Part shown: piece after piece, positions 1-10,932 of the stretch | Layout: each line of letters starts with the position of its first letter | Position numbering within the stretch: the first letter of the stretch is position 1 | Source: Anthoceros angustus | Lineage: Eukaryota; Streptophyta; Anthocerotopsida; Anthocerotales; Anthocerotaceae | Direction of reading: 5' to 3' | Assembly (NCBI GenBank): GCA_010909165.1 | Contig: MU008170.1 | Span: forward strand, 1,426,001 to 1,490,000 | Length of the DNA stretch: 64,000 nt | Notes under the pieces: model-generated | What the model was told of the DNA's origin: nothing | Databases searched by the model: none | Seen by the model: the letters and a program-made list of their open reading frames with translations, nothing else | Program-made: the position numbers and the translations under genes

Positions 1-912
1 GCATGTGGGACATTCGTTTGCTCAGCTTATGGGATGGACAACAAACAGCATAAGGACGTGGGATGGACGGTGTGGTGGGTCCCACATGCTTGAGGAAGCG
101 TCCCACATGCGATGTTAGTTTGAGTGGAGATTTGTGTGGCTCAGCTTTGCTTGGCTAACAAGGCCACAGCAGTGCGATGTTAGTTTGTTGGAGATTTCTG
201 TGGCTCAGCTTCTGTTGGCAAGCAAGGACATCATTGTGTGTTTGCGCATCAGCGGAATGCGTTTCCTCCTTGTTACTGCGGCTTCTCTCCAGTTGATTGG
301 GCATCTGATAGGTGCTACAATTCGGGCATGATCAATTTTGCTCTGAAGTTGGGCCAACAGCTGACGCGCAGGTTCCAGCGGCAAGGGAAAGGAAGCTATC
401 ACTGGCCGCGCATTTCTGCATGATCGAAGCGTCGCGATTCAGGGATGCCGCAGACCTACACTCCGAGCTTCCAGATATGGTGTTGTGCTTACAGGCCCAG
501 GCCGATTCTCATCATCTGTCGCATGTCTGGCCTGTCACTTCAGCGGAGCAAACCCTCTCGTTCTGGGGGACGCTTTGTTGTGTGAGAGTACGGGGCTGAT
601 AGAGCTGTGAAAGGGAAGTTTAGCATTCGCATGAGAGTGATGTGAACGCGGCATGCAAGAATGCAATCTTCGGCTTCACCGTACTACTGCTACGGGCTAG
701 GTCAGGGACGGTGTTGAGGAGGATGTTCTTCACGCTCCTGATGCTTTTGCAGTCCCTCCTGAATTCTGGCCTGGGGAAATGTCTGTACTCGGAGGTTTGG
801 TTCTCTGCGTCAACGCCAGTCTGTGAAGGAAAGTGGGTCGCCATGTGGAGTTTGTCTTGCTGCGGACTGCAATGCTTCTGAGCTTCACTCTCCCCAGACG
901 ACAAGGGCCAAG
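1..912. other. Upstream region of the potassium transporter
   Basis: No convincing coding exon is visible here. The first part holds a direct repeat (separate entry). The rest is probably promoter and 5' untranslated sequence of the transporter that starts at 913, possibly with non-coding exons that cannot be placed without transcripts. Confidence 0.4.
110..232. repeat. Two-copy direct repeat, period about 65 bp
   Basis: Two imperfect copies begin at about 110 and 175. Both carry the words GCGATGTTAGTTTG, GGAGATTT and TGTGGCTCAGCTT. They lie about 700 bp upstream of the transporter start codon. No function is evident. Confidence 0.6.
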
Positions 913-3900
913 ATGGAAGCTCCTGAAGGAGCTGCTAAGGACAACTTATTTCTGTCCCTGGTGGAAAGAATTGTGCCTGGCTTGGTTCTGTCCGGTCCTT
1001 CATCCTCCCTTAAAGCGGACACGCCTGGAACAGCTCAACAGCCTTCGTCAAAGGACACCAGTGTAGATGTGGAAGCAGCGAAACTTGAAGAGCCCATGGA
1101 AGACCGTCCCCGTGTTCGTTTTTTAGGAGGTGCGTGTACTCCGGCTTGAGTCGCTTGGTCCTGCTGGTGGCTGTGATGGGCAAGCAGGCTTGAGCATGGC
1201 ACGTGCAAGGTCAAGAATTCTCAATTGACGTCTACAAGAGAGCTAGCTGCATATCTGACCTGTCAATACTTGTAGGACCACTCGACAAATGGGCGTTCTC
1301 ATTGTTGTGTGCCTAATGTATTTCCTTTTCTTGTCTACGACCTAACAGTGGAGGCTTCTGAAAGTAAGACTTCGCCCAGTTCTACAAAGGGGGGTGTCGA
1401 AACGAGGCCCATGAGCAAACTGCGGAGATCACTGTCAGATGAGCTTTTCAACGAACGCATGGAGCAAACGTACAGGGAGACGAAGGTAACTAGGTGATGT
1501 CTCATGAGGCAGTGTCAATGCACTGTTTCTGGCAATTTTCTCACTGGTGTGTTTGGCATATCAGGAGCTGTCCCATTGGAAAACTCTTTTGTATGCATAC
1601 CAGACTCTTGGAGTGGTGTATGGTGATCTTGGAACTTCGCCACTGTATGTTTACCCTACTATAACCTTCAAGCATCCTCCCAACGAAGCAGACTATCTCG
1701 GAATTCTAAGCCTCATCTTCTGGACCCTGACACTGGTCGGAGTTCTCAAGTACACATTCATTGTGCTGGATGCAGATGACCATGGAGAAGGTGTCTTTCA
1801 GCCTCGTTTTGGCTTGTTTCAACAGATTGATCCTCCCCTCCTCCCCACCCACCCCTCCCCACTGGAGGTATCTTCTAACCCGTTCGATGGTTGTGCAGGT
1901 GGAACTTTCGCCCTGTATTCCTTCTTATGTCAGCATGTGGATGTTGGCCGGCAGGTTGATAAGCATTACAAACGACTTGACTCTGATAAGAAGCTTTCCT
2001 ACTTCACGAGGAACCGTCCTATAAACTCGGCAACCCGACGCCTACTTGAAGGCAGCCAGCTAGCACGGAAGATCCTGTTGTTTGTCGTCATGATGGGTAC
2101 CTGTATGATCATCGGGGATGGAATTCTGACTCCGGCAATTTCAGGTTTTCTCACGGAGACCCTTTGGATTTGCTAGATCAGGAACTTAGGCAACCTCGCA
2201 TGAGCCAACTTGTCTTCATACATGAAGCATTTTTAAGTTACGGCTGTTTTGCAACCCTCATGAGGATGCAACCATGTCTGCAGTGCTCTCAGCAATTGAT
2301 GGTATACAAACGAAAGCTGGGATCAGCTCAAGTAAGATGCTATTAATACCTCGTGTCCGTCAACCGTCCATCTCTGTATGCGTTAAACTGCTCTACTTTT
2401 TGTGTCTCGAACGAGGTTACCCTCTTCTGACAAGTTCTGACTGCGTATGTGTAATTCGTGGCTATGAGCTGCTGATGTTTTCCCGTTTGATTGTCTTGGC
2501 AGTTGTTGTACAGGTGATTTCAGCAATTATTCTGGTTGTCATATTCTTGCTGCAAAGGTTTGGTACCAGGAGGGTGGCTTTCTTGTTCTCTCCAGTTATG
2601 CTTGCGTGGCTGATAACCACACCCATCATTGGGATCTACAACATCGCTCGCCACTATCCTGCTGTTTTCAAGGCATTTTCGCCTCATTACATTATCAAGC
2701 TCTTCCACTCCAGAAAGATAGATGCTTGGCGCATGTTGGGTGGGACGGTTTTGTGTATCACCGGTAAGGTCTTGCAACCGCTGTTCTTGCATTTGCTTCC
2801 GTACGGTTGTACTGCGAAGCCTTCATTCTAACCATGTGCCTGCGTGATATGATGGTTTGTAATTTGCCAGGAGCTGAAGCAATGTTTGCTGACATGGGAC
2901 ATTTTAACAAGCGATCGATTCAGGTGAATATGTGAGACAAAATCACCTGTTTCTTGTACATTAGCTCCCTGTCTTCTGCTAATTCGCAAACAGGGACATT
3001 GACAACTCTGCGCCCGTCTGTTGTGTGGAAAAGCTTGCTTTTACAGGTGTAGTTTATCCCTCGGTTCTATTGACATACACGGGGCAAACTGCGTATCTCA
3101 TTAGACACCCCGACCAGCATTCCTATGGCTTTTTTGCCTTCATACCCAATTCTGTATACTGGCCGATGTTCGTTGTCGCAACGTTGGCAGCCATTGTTGC
3201 CAGCCAGGGGCTTATCTCAGCATCCTTTTCTATAATCAAGCAGTCAGTCGCTCTCGACTACTTTCCACGGGTGAAGCTGGTTCATACCTCATCAGAAGAT
3301 GAGGGACAAGTGTACTCTCCTGAGATTAACTACACACTCATGACCCTATGTATAGTTGTCACATTCGGATTTCAAGGTGGGCAGGCTATCGGCAACGCAT
3401 TTGGTAAGAATTCCACCTGTCTATCTCGTGGGTCCGGCTGTGGCTGCTGAGACCTCTATTCCTTGTGCTGAGGAGCTGTTCTAGCACCTAACAGGGCGCG
3501 TAACCTTGTTCCCTTTACCTCTTTGCAGGATTGGCTGCGATAGGGGTAATGGGAATAACCACGGTGCTGATGACTGTAGTGATGCTGACTGTGTGGGAAA
3601 CTCATTGGCTATTTGTGCTCGCATTTTTCCTTTTGTTCTCATTGGTCGAAGGAGTGTACTTGACGGCCTTGCTCAATAAATTTCCCCAAGGTGGGTGGGT
3701 GCCGCTTGGTTTTGCGGGGGTTCTCCTTGTGATTATGCTCACCTGGAGTTATGGCAGACGGAAAAAGCTAGAGTATGAGATCCGGAATAAGATCGATATA
3801 TACAGCTTGGGTGTCCTCCTCGCCAACACAGAGAGCAGACGGGTCCCGGGAATCTGTTTCTTCTACAGCGACTTGATGCATGGAGTTCCACCTGTAATCA

Positions 3901-4484
3901 GGCATTATGTTAGGCTGGTCCGATCTCTACATCAGGTGATCGTTTTCACCACCATCAGGTTTCTACCCATCAAGACTGTTCTACCTTCGGAGCGTTTCCT
4001 GGTGGGAAGCCTGGGGTACAAAGGGGTGTACCGCTGCGTGGCTCAGTACGGCTACAAAGACATTCTCAGTGCTGAGAGCGATGAGTTTGTGGGCCAGGTT
4101 GTTGCCAGCTTGATGGAATATTTGGAGTCTGCGGAAGCGTACAACTTAAAGCGCGCCACCAAGGCAAGATCCTCAGAAGATGGCCTGACAGCCGGAAAAG
4201 TGTGGGCGTCGTTGACAGGCGAGGGAACTTCAGATGCGGACGATGCCCAGCATAAAATATGGATCGCTGAAGACATGGGGGAGCTCAGAAAGGCGGCAGC
4301 ACATGGCTCCATCTTTGTTCTGGGACAGTCGCGAATGAAAGTGACCAGCGACAGTGGCTGGTTGGAACGGATTGTGTTGGGTAAAATGTACTCCTTCTTG
4401 AAGAAGAACTGTCGCTCGACCATGGCCACATGGAAGATCCCGCCGGGCCAGTCCCTTCAGATTGGCATGCTGTACGAAGTGTGA
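913..4484 (+). CDS. KT/HAK/KUP-type potassium transporter, nine exons
   Basis: This is a membrane K+ uptake transporter of the plant HAK/KUP/KT family. Exons: 913-1129, 1349-1485, 1565-1790, 1899-2144, 2284-2331, 2503-2763, 2871-2923, 3034-3403 and 3529-4484. All junctions are GT-AG, the phases agree and the sum is 2514 bp, giving 837 residues, a normal family length. The family signature [13 protein letters not shown] lies at residues 134-146 and [10 protein letters not shown] at 266-275. Many hydrophobic membrane segments follow up to about residue 595. RRKKLEYE (596 on) then opens a hydrophilic C-terminal domain that ends in the typical KNCRST block and GMLYEV. The start at 913 is the first ATG in the open first exon; the N-terminus before the membrane part (about 118 residues) is variable in the family, so an upstream start exon cannot be excluded. 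The plant HAK clade and the substrate preference cannot be set from sequence alone. Confidence 0.93.
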
Positions 4485-4935
4485 CAGAGCTCTTCCCTTG
4501 AAGACCAAAGCAGCGTCCCTAACTAACTAACTAGACTAAGTACTGTGCGGGAGGGAGAACGAGGCAGTGTGAAACAGGGTTTGCGTGCTTAGATTGAAGC
4601 TTCCTACATTAGGGCGGATGGCTCTTGCAGCAACGGTACCCAGAGTCTACAGGCGCCTAGGATCCCAGCGGGCTTCAGGGATGCAAAGCAGCGCCAACTG
4701 TAGCAGCAGGCTCCCGCTACATATAGCGGTCTTCGCTATTTTGTTCAGGACATTCAGCAACGAACAAAGCCGTGCCTCTCTGCTCCTCAAGGCGACGCTT
4801 CTAAGCTCCTCAAGACCTTTCAAGCATTTGCCATTGTGCATGTGTGTCGTGTGCTTGATAACTTAGGCTGGATGAAACCATTACCGAGAGAAGTCGCTGA
4901 ACAGCACACAGCTACAAAAATTGTATCGAGGCCAT
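4485..4935. other. Convergent 3' intergenic region
   Basis: This gap lies between the transporter stop (+) and the RPA12 stop (-). It must hold both 3' untranslated regions and polyadenylation sites. No further gene is seen. Confidence 0.5.
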
Positions 4936-5661
4936 TCACGTGTTTTGAGAGAACTTGTGGTGACAATTAGGGCACTCGTAGAAGACTGTTTGCCCCTCGT
5001 CCGCAGATCGCAGCTGCAGCAGTCGAAATTATGAATGAGAAGGCGGACGAGGGAAGGTTAAGCTAAGTGGTCTGCAGCGGGATTCACGGACTGAACGCAC
5101 CTGTCTGGTGTAGTACTCCAGGTGAGGATGCCCGCATTTAGGACATTCGTCGTTCACCTGCGTTCAATCCATTCAGCACACAGAAATCATTGATGCGGAC
5201 GAGCTGGACTTGAGCTGAGCTCCAAGCAAACCCGGTGCTCGTTTGTTTGCTTGCTTGCTTACCACAGCTCGCTGCTGGACCTCCTCGGAATCGTTTCCGG
5301 CAGCCTGTTCATCAATTGGTTGTATGAGGGGTTCGATCCCCCATCTCCGAAGAAAATCCTGCACAAATTCACTAGATTTTCAGGCCTTCCGCAATCACGC
5401 ATCACGCGTTCCGCAGAAGGGAGGTCTCTACCTCAGCCCCGATGGTGCACTTCATTTCCTTGCCCTGAAAATCTGCCAATTTGTTCCGTCAGACACTGTG
5501 TGGTGAGCCGGCAGGACTCGCGTGAATTTGCAAGACTTACCCTTCACATCACGCTGGCTCCCGCAGAGCGAGCAGGACGCGTAGGTTGCCGTGTCGAAGG
5601 TAAGCAGGGAGCCGCAAAAGTTGCAGAAGAGACATTCGTACGCCGTGAACTCACCCGCCAT
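4936..5661 (-). CDS. RPA12: RNA polymerase I subunit RPA12 (A12.2-like), five exons
   Basis: This is the small zinc-ribbon subunit of RNA polymerase I, which stimulates transcript cleavage during rRNA synthesis in the nucleolus. Exons on the minus strand: 5661-5548 (or 5541), 5464-5432, 5358-5263, 5157-5101 and 5013-4936. The N-terminal ribbon has Cys13, Cys16, Cys30 and Cys33. The C-terminal TFIIS-like ribbon has Cys86, Cys89, Cys114 and Cys117, and the hallmark [16 protein letters not shown] contains the acidic Asp105-Glu106 pair. The total is about 125 residues, as usual for the family. The ATG at 5661 is the only true in-frame ATG upstream of the first ribbon. The first donor is unsettled: the strong GTAAGT after 5541 leaves the frame off by one, while a weaker GTGAAG donor after 5548 restores it. 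The gene runs head to head with PRPF31. Confidence 0.9.
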
Positions 5662-5863
5662 CGCTGCGGACGAATGGTGTCCGAGGACCACTAACCCTAG
5701 CAGTATAAATGTCACCTCCGATGTATATTTTCACGGTATATACTATTTATTCTACCAGAAGGTATATATACATAGCAGGTGCTGGACAGGGTGCGGTGTT
5801 GCGGATACATGCTGCAGGAGCGGCGTCGAGAGCTAGCGGCCGTGGAACTGGTTTGCGGGCAGG
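5662..5863. promoter_or_regulatory. Shared promoter between RPA12 (-) and PRPF31 (+)
   Basis: Only 202 bp separate two divergent start codons, so both promoters must lie here or overlap the transcribed ends. The interval is AT-rich in its middle, with TATA-like words TATAAAT at 5704-5710 and TATATATA near 5764-5771. Which one serves which gene cannot be told from sequence. Confidence 0.6.
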
Positions 5864-7861
5864 ATGAATTCCACTCTTGCCGACTCCTTCCTTGCCGACC
5901 TCGAAGATCTGTCTGACAATGAAGCCCCGTTGGAGGTGAGCTTCAAGTCCGCCCACTTCGTCCCCATGTTGCTGGCTTGTCTGGATCTAACATCCTCTAA
6001 TCAGGCTGTGTGTGCTCACAGGAGGCGGTGGACGGCGGAGGCCAGGATGAAGATGAAGATGAGAGGATGCTGGATGTGGCTTTGAATTATGATGATTTGG
6101 ATGCCGTTGCTAAGCTTCAGAAAAGCCAACGCTACCGCGACATGATGAAGGTATGCTTCGTTGCTTTTGGATTAGTTACCTGGTACTCCAACGGCAGGGC
6201 TTGACTGTGTGTCTGACCCTGCAGAAAGTTGATGAGGCCATGAACAGTGACACTCAAAGTTCTCGGACGGGGCTTGTGTCTGAGGATGATCCCGAGTATC
6301 AGCTTATAGTGGACTGCAATACTCTGTCTGCAGACATTGATAACGAGATAATTGTGATACACAACTACATCAGGGATAAGTACCGCTCTAAGTTTCCGGA
6401 GTTGGAGTCGTTGGTGCTTCATCCGATTGATTACTCCCGCTTGGTGAAGAGAATTGGCAACGTGACGGATCTGCCGTTGGTAGAGCTGGAAGGGTTGCTT
6501 CCTTCGGCCACTATCATGGTTGTCTCTGTTACTGCCTCAACCACTAGTGGGAAACCCTTGTCTGAGGAGGACCTGAAGAAGACATTGGATGCGTGCGATA
6601 GGGCATTGGCACTAGATGAGGCGAAGAAGAAAGTGCTGGAGTTCGTGGAGAGCAGGATGGGCTACATTGCTCCGAATCTGTCTGCCATAGTTGGCAGCGC
6701 CACGGCAGCAAAGCTGATGGGAGCAGCTGGGGGCCTCTCTTCTCTTGCCAAGATGCCGGCCTGTAATGTGCACGTTCTTGGTGCCAAGAAGAAAAGTCTG
6801 GCTGGCTTTTCCACTGCCACGGCACTTCCTCATACAGGATTTTTGTATCATACAGAGCTTGTGCAGAGCACACCACCACCTCTACGGCTGAGAGCATGCC
6901 GACTGGTGGCAGGCAAGTCCACTTTGGCAGCTCGTATAGATGCTACCAGAGGGGATCCATCAGGGCACAATGGCAGGGAGTTGAGAGAGGAGATTGCAAA
7001 AAAGATTGAGAAGTGGCAAGAGCCTCCTCCTGCCAAGCAGCCAAAGCCATTGCCCGTCCCGGATTCAGAGCCCAAAAAAAAAAGGGGTGGCAGACGGCTA
7101 CGGAAAATGAAGGAGAGGTATGGTGGATTGGTGTTTTCCTTCTCATTTTGTCATTGCCCTCCTATAGGCACCCTGCCCATGGTTAATGGTGCATTCACCG
7201 TCTTAACTGTGCAGATACGCCCTGACAGACATGAGAAAGCTTGCAAATCGCATGCACTTCGGGATTCCTGAGGAGAGCTCTTTAGGTGTGTAACCTGCGC
7301 TGCAGCATCATGGCTCTGTGTTTGAGCTTTGGGTATAGCTTTCTTCAATGAGTTGTGTACCAACGCGTCATGTGGATGCGCAGGGGATGGGCTTGGTGAG
7401 GGTTATGGTATGCTGGGACAGGCAGGAAGTGGGAAACTACGGGTCACTATTGGGCAGAACAAGCTTGCCGCTAAAGTGGCAAAGAAGTGGGCGCTTCTCT
7501 TCTTCGATCTGGCTGGTCATAAACTTGTGGTTGCTCTATGGCTATGGCTGATGCGATTCTCCTTTCGCTTTGTGGCTTAACAGATTCAAGGAGAAACACT
7601 ATGGCAGCAGTGGAGCCACTTCAGGACTCACTTCCAGTCTGGCGTTCACACCCGTTCAGGTTTTGATGAGACTCGTGCTTTTGTCAACTTACCCTGACTG
7701 TGTTGATAGTTCTTTTTACTTGGTATCTGAGGAGAAAATTGTTGCGACTGTAGGGTATCGAGTTGTCCAATCCACAGGCCCATGCAGCTCAACTTGCAGC
7801 TGGGACACAGAGCACATACTTTTCCAAGACTAGCAGCTTTTCCAAAATCAAGAGGATGTAG
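5864..7861 (+). CDS. PRPF31: Pre-mRNA splicing factor PRPF31, seven exons
   Basis: PRPF31 bridges U4 and U6 snRNPs and binds the 15.5K protein in the U4/U6.U5 tri-snRNP, in the nucleus. Exons: 5864-5935, 6022-6150, 6225-7117, 7215-7285, 7384-7486, 7584-7659 and 7754-7861. All are GT-AG, the phases agree and the total is 1452 bp, giving 483 residues, close to the usual length. The acidic N-terminus is followed by the NOSIC/Nop domain (about residues 90-335), including ATIMVVSVTASTT, YIAPNLSAIVGSATAAKLMG and LSSLAKMPACNV. A basic stretch KKKRGGRRLRKMKER (351-365) is the expected nuclear signal. The conserved tail has SSLAFTPVQGIEL and ends in KIKRM. The divergent partner is RPA12. Nothing looks broken. 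Confidence 0.95.
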
Positions 7862-9342
7862 GGAGGGTACTTCAGAGGTGGTTGCCGGAATCAATAACTA
7901 ATTGCGGAGTATTCTCACGTGTCACTTGTAAAGAAAGCGCCTGCATGTGGGCAAGTATATTCTGAGTGGTGTTTCCTTTTTTTTCCAGGCTATGACCTCC
8001 TTTGACAAAGCATGATCAGTGTGTAAGGTAGCTATTCACAAGATTCTCCACAGTGGCGAATGCTGTATCAAATTTGAGTTCGTCCATGCCCGTTCGAATT
8101 TCTGGTGCAGGTATGCTTTGGAGGAGTGCATGGTGACAGCAGGGGGATGGCTGGCAGTTGCTGAGCAAGCTCATGGCTATTTCATGCTTCCCGAAGTGGG
8201 TGGGATGATAAGCTGCAGCAAAGCATCTCTGCTGCAGAGCCCGTGTTGGTAGTACCGAGCCCGAGGCACAATTCTGCGAATTGTCCTTCGCGTTGGTGTT
8301 CTTTCCCCCGCAGGCGGGGTGGTGGCGTCGACTGCATCGGCCACGGCGGGGGCAAGGCCATTGGTTGCCCGGGGCGACCTCGTACAGATGAAATTGGGGA
8401 TCGCACGGTTGGAACAGGGGCGGGGACGTTGACGGGGTACGGATGTCCCGTCCGACAACCGGAGGGGGTTGTCCTTCCTGATGACGTGGCCTTACGGGCC
8501 GTACCCGTGGCCTTGATGGCCATAGGAAAGCGATGGGCATAGGGACCGAGTTCAGAGGATATCACATTATTTACGACTGTGGAATTCAGGATAATATATA
8601 TATTATATAAAATTATAGAATACAAATAATTGGTAATGATCTTGTATTTTTTAAATATTCACATCCATGGTGAAGACTTGTCTTATAAAATCGGAAAACC
8701 TACTTGCCCTGCCCTAACGGCATTGGCCCTAACGGCATTGGCGTGTTCAGGATGGCGACAAGAGTAGGGCAGGCGGCCACCGCAGTCAGGACGGCGACTA
8801 GCGTAGGGGAGGTGGCTTCTTCGGCGGCGGTGGCAGGTAGGCCCTCTTATCCCCGATCACAAGATTTTAAGGGAGGTAAGTAGTTTTGAGAAAAGCGATC
8901 AGGGGAGTTAGTACCCCTTGGCCTAATGCCCTTTGTTGGGTTGACCCTTTTTTCTTTCAGTGTACCTGGTATTTTTTCCATCTCTTTTCTTTTTACATAA
9001 AGTCTCTTCATTTTTCCTAGAAAACCTACTCAAAGGGCCTTCTGCAATTTGGGGTTGAGGCAATGTTTCACCCAAGATATTCACCCATTCCTATCAGCAG
9101 CATTACAATGCAAATAATCCTCAAAGGTTAGGCTAGTTAAAAGGTTGATTAGATTCATACAACTATTGTATCGAACATAGCTTTCAATTTATGATCCTAA
9201 GTTAATGGGCTCTACCATTCAAATTAGATTATTCAATTATTTAATAAGTATTTAAATGTGCTTCAACTTCATGTTAGCGTTTTTTACTCAGCCTATATTG
9301 CCAACAAGGTGTGATGAAGCAGGGGCGTACCTACACATGTGG
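7862..9342. other. Intergenic region, GC-rich then AT-rich
   Basis: It starts with the PRPF31 3' region. Around 8250-8540 is a GC-rich stretch with open frames on both strands but no recognisable product. At 8715-8830 are short imperfect repeats: CCCTAACGGCATTGG twice, then two copies of a GGCGAC-rich unit. From about 8560 the DNA turns AT-rich and stays so into the kinase locus. No gene is supported. Confidence 0.4.
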
Positions 9343-9360
9343 CTATACCCACATGTCTTC
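9320..9360. repeat. hAT-like terminus and hairpin at the kinase 3' end
   Basis: Just past the kinase stop codon is CAGGGGCGTACC (from 9320), which resembles hAT-type terminal repeats. Next to it is a perfect small palindrome, ACATGTGG-CTATA-CCCACATGT (about 9335-9357), which overlaps the end of the reading frame. No matching second end with a target duplication was found nearby, so this is only a hint. Confidence 0.25.
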
Positions 9361-10932
9361 GAAAAAAGAGTCTCTCTCAATCTCCACTATTGTGTTGTAT
9401 GTTGTCACTCGTTTAGCAAAGTTAAGTAATTGTTGAAAGTCACATTGTGGCAATTTTTTATCTTCAATATGTCGTTCAAAAATAACTTGGACTAGATAAG
9501 TCAACCAGATTGCATTAACACTATGAAAATTTTGATCCCAATGTGATTCAATAACTTGGTGCACACGATTCCAAGTGCGATTCAAATGATGATCCACAAG
9601 CTTTTGTTTTAGCACCTTGGAGAACACTACATTAGTGCCACATTGAATACGTGACAGTCCAAAATCTATGATAGATACTTTTAATCCATATGTTTTGATT
9701 GTTTGTTTTTTGTTGTCTATTATGTATAACTCATGACTTCGTTGATGTCCAGTATCAACTAGAAGAATATTTCCTGTATGGAGATCACGATGTTCAAACC
9801 CATACGCCCTTTCAGCTACATGTAAGGCAAGAGTTACTTGTAATAACACACTTTTGACTTCTTGCAAGGTTTCAAGTTTGATCTTTGCTAAAGAAATCCC
9901 GCCATCCTTTTGTGCAATCATTATGAACTTTTGACAAGGTGGATACTCAAGAGGAAATCTCGAGTTGTTCAACATTGCCCATTGTAACTTAGCACCAAAA
10001 AAAAGAAGGGAGCTTAGAAATGGTCCTCCCGAGATTTCATTCCATTCATTACAAATAAAGTTGGTGCAAAAAAAAGGAGCCTTTGGATCTTGCAAAGTAG
10101 CCAAAATGCTCGCAATCAATAATTCATTCAAATCAAGATCACAATCATCTTTAATAGGTATCACTTTAATTATTTGATTATCAACCTTGAATACTTCTCC
10201 ATTACAGCCTTCATCTATCTTTGCCACATATGGTGCACCAAAATAATAATAAGAATAATAATAATAGTAATAATAGTAATAATAAAGTGCTTCAAAACCC
10301 GGAGGAGGAGCAATATGAGAAACCAAAAGGGGGGCAACATCAAAACCCGGAGGACGAGCAACATTGAAACCTAGTAGAGGAGTCATTTCAAAGCCCGGAG
10401 GAGGGGCAAGATCCAAAGCCGAAAGAGGGGCAACATCAAAACCCGGAGGAGGAGCAATATTAAAACACGGAGGAGGGGCAAGATCCAAAGGCGAAGGAGG
10501 GGCAGCATCAAAACCCGGAGGAGGGGCAAGATCCAAAGCTGAAAGAGGGGCAACATTAAAATCCGGAGGAGGGGCAAGATCAAAAACTGAAAGAGGGGTA
10601 ACATCAAAACCCCGAGGAGGAGCAACATCAAAACCCCGAGGAGGGGCAAGATGAAAAACTGAAGGAGGGGCAACATCAAAACTCGGAGGAGGAGCAACTT
10701 CAAAACCTAATGGAGGGGCAACATCAAAACCCGAAGGAGGGGCAACATCAAAACCCGGATGAGGGGCAACATCAAAACCTGGAGGAGGGGCAACATTAAA
10801 CCCCAGAGGAAGGGCTACATCAAAACCCATAGGAAAGGCTACATCAACACACGAAGGAAGGGCAACTTCAAATCCCCCATGAGGTTGTTGAAGAAAACGA
10901 ATGTCCAGAGGGTCAACATTATTTATGCTCAT
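9343..10932 (-). CDS. Haspin-like protein kinase with octapeptide-repeat N-terminus
   Basis: This is an intronless 529-residue protein starting at a true ATG (10932). Residues 20-211 are 24 copies of an octapeptide with consensus GFDVAPPP. A run of 13 tyrosines broken by one serine follows (217-230). The kinase domain covers about 235-529: glycine loop IDEGCNGEVFK (239-249), a VAIK-like lysine in IIKVIPI, catalytic FEHRDLHTGNILL, and metal-binding VSIIDFGLSR. The surrounding words FEHRDLH-GN, VSIID-x-x-LSR, NVVF and a late NAIWLTYLV are the haspin pattern; canonical haspin has DYT where this protein has DFG. Haspin phosphorylates histone H3 Thr3 at mitosis, but the function of this copy is unknown. 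The gene is AT-rich, unlike its spliced neighbours, and the repeat fusion is odd. It could be an expressed retro- or transposon-borne copy or a foreign gene. Confidence 0.85.
   Translation of the reverse strand: MSINNVDPLDIRFLQQPHGGFEVALPSCVDVAFPMGFDVALPLGFNVAPPPGFDVAPHPGFDVAPPSGFDVAPPLGFEVAPPPSFDVAPPSVFHLAPPRGFDVAPPRGFDVTPLSVFDLAPPPDFNVAPLSALDLAPPPGFDAAPPSPLDLAPPPCFNIAPPPGFDVAPLSALDLAPPPGFEMTPLLGFNVARPPGFDVAPLLVSHIAPPPGFEALYYYYYYYYYYSYYYFGAPYVAKIDEGCNGEVFKVDNQIIKVIPIKDDCDLDLNELLIASILATLQDPKAPFFCTNFICNEWNEISGGPFLSSLLFFGAKLQWAMLNNSRFPLEYPPCQKFIMIAQKDGGISLAKIKLETLQEVKSVLLQVTLALHVAERAYGFEHRDLHTGNILLVDTGHQRSHELYIIDNKKQTIKTYGLKVSIIDFGLSRIQCGTNVVFSKVLKQKLVDHHLNRTWNRVHQVIESHWDQNFHSVNAIWLTYLVQVIFERHIEDKKLPQCDFQQLLNFAKRVTTYNTIVEIERDSFFEDMWV
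10243..10284 (-). repeat. Poly-tyrosine microsatellite inside the kinase ORF
   Basis: A run of TAT/TAC codons encodes ten tyrosines, a serine and three more tyrosines between the octapeptide array and the kinase domain. The trinucleotide run stays in frame. Confidence 0.85.
10300..10875 (-). repeat. 24-bp coding tandem array, 24 units
   Basis: Twenty-four consecutive 24-bp units encode the octapeptides of the haspin-like protein. The length is a strict multiple of three throughout, with no stop in the coding frame. Several units share the variant pair ALDLAPPP/GF, which points to expansion in blocks larger than one unit. Confidence 0.9.

Noticed and set aside
5325-5345. tRNA-like T-arm GGGGTTCGATCCCCC
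   Set aside because: It lies inside an RPA12 coding exon and there is no matching acceptor, D or anticodon arm around it.
8182-8625. 147-codon minus-strand frame
   Set aside because: Pro/Arg-rich composition from GC-rich DNA with competing frames on both strands; no domain or exon signals.
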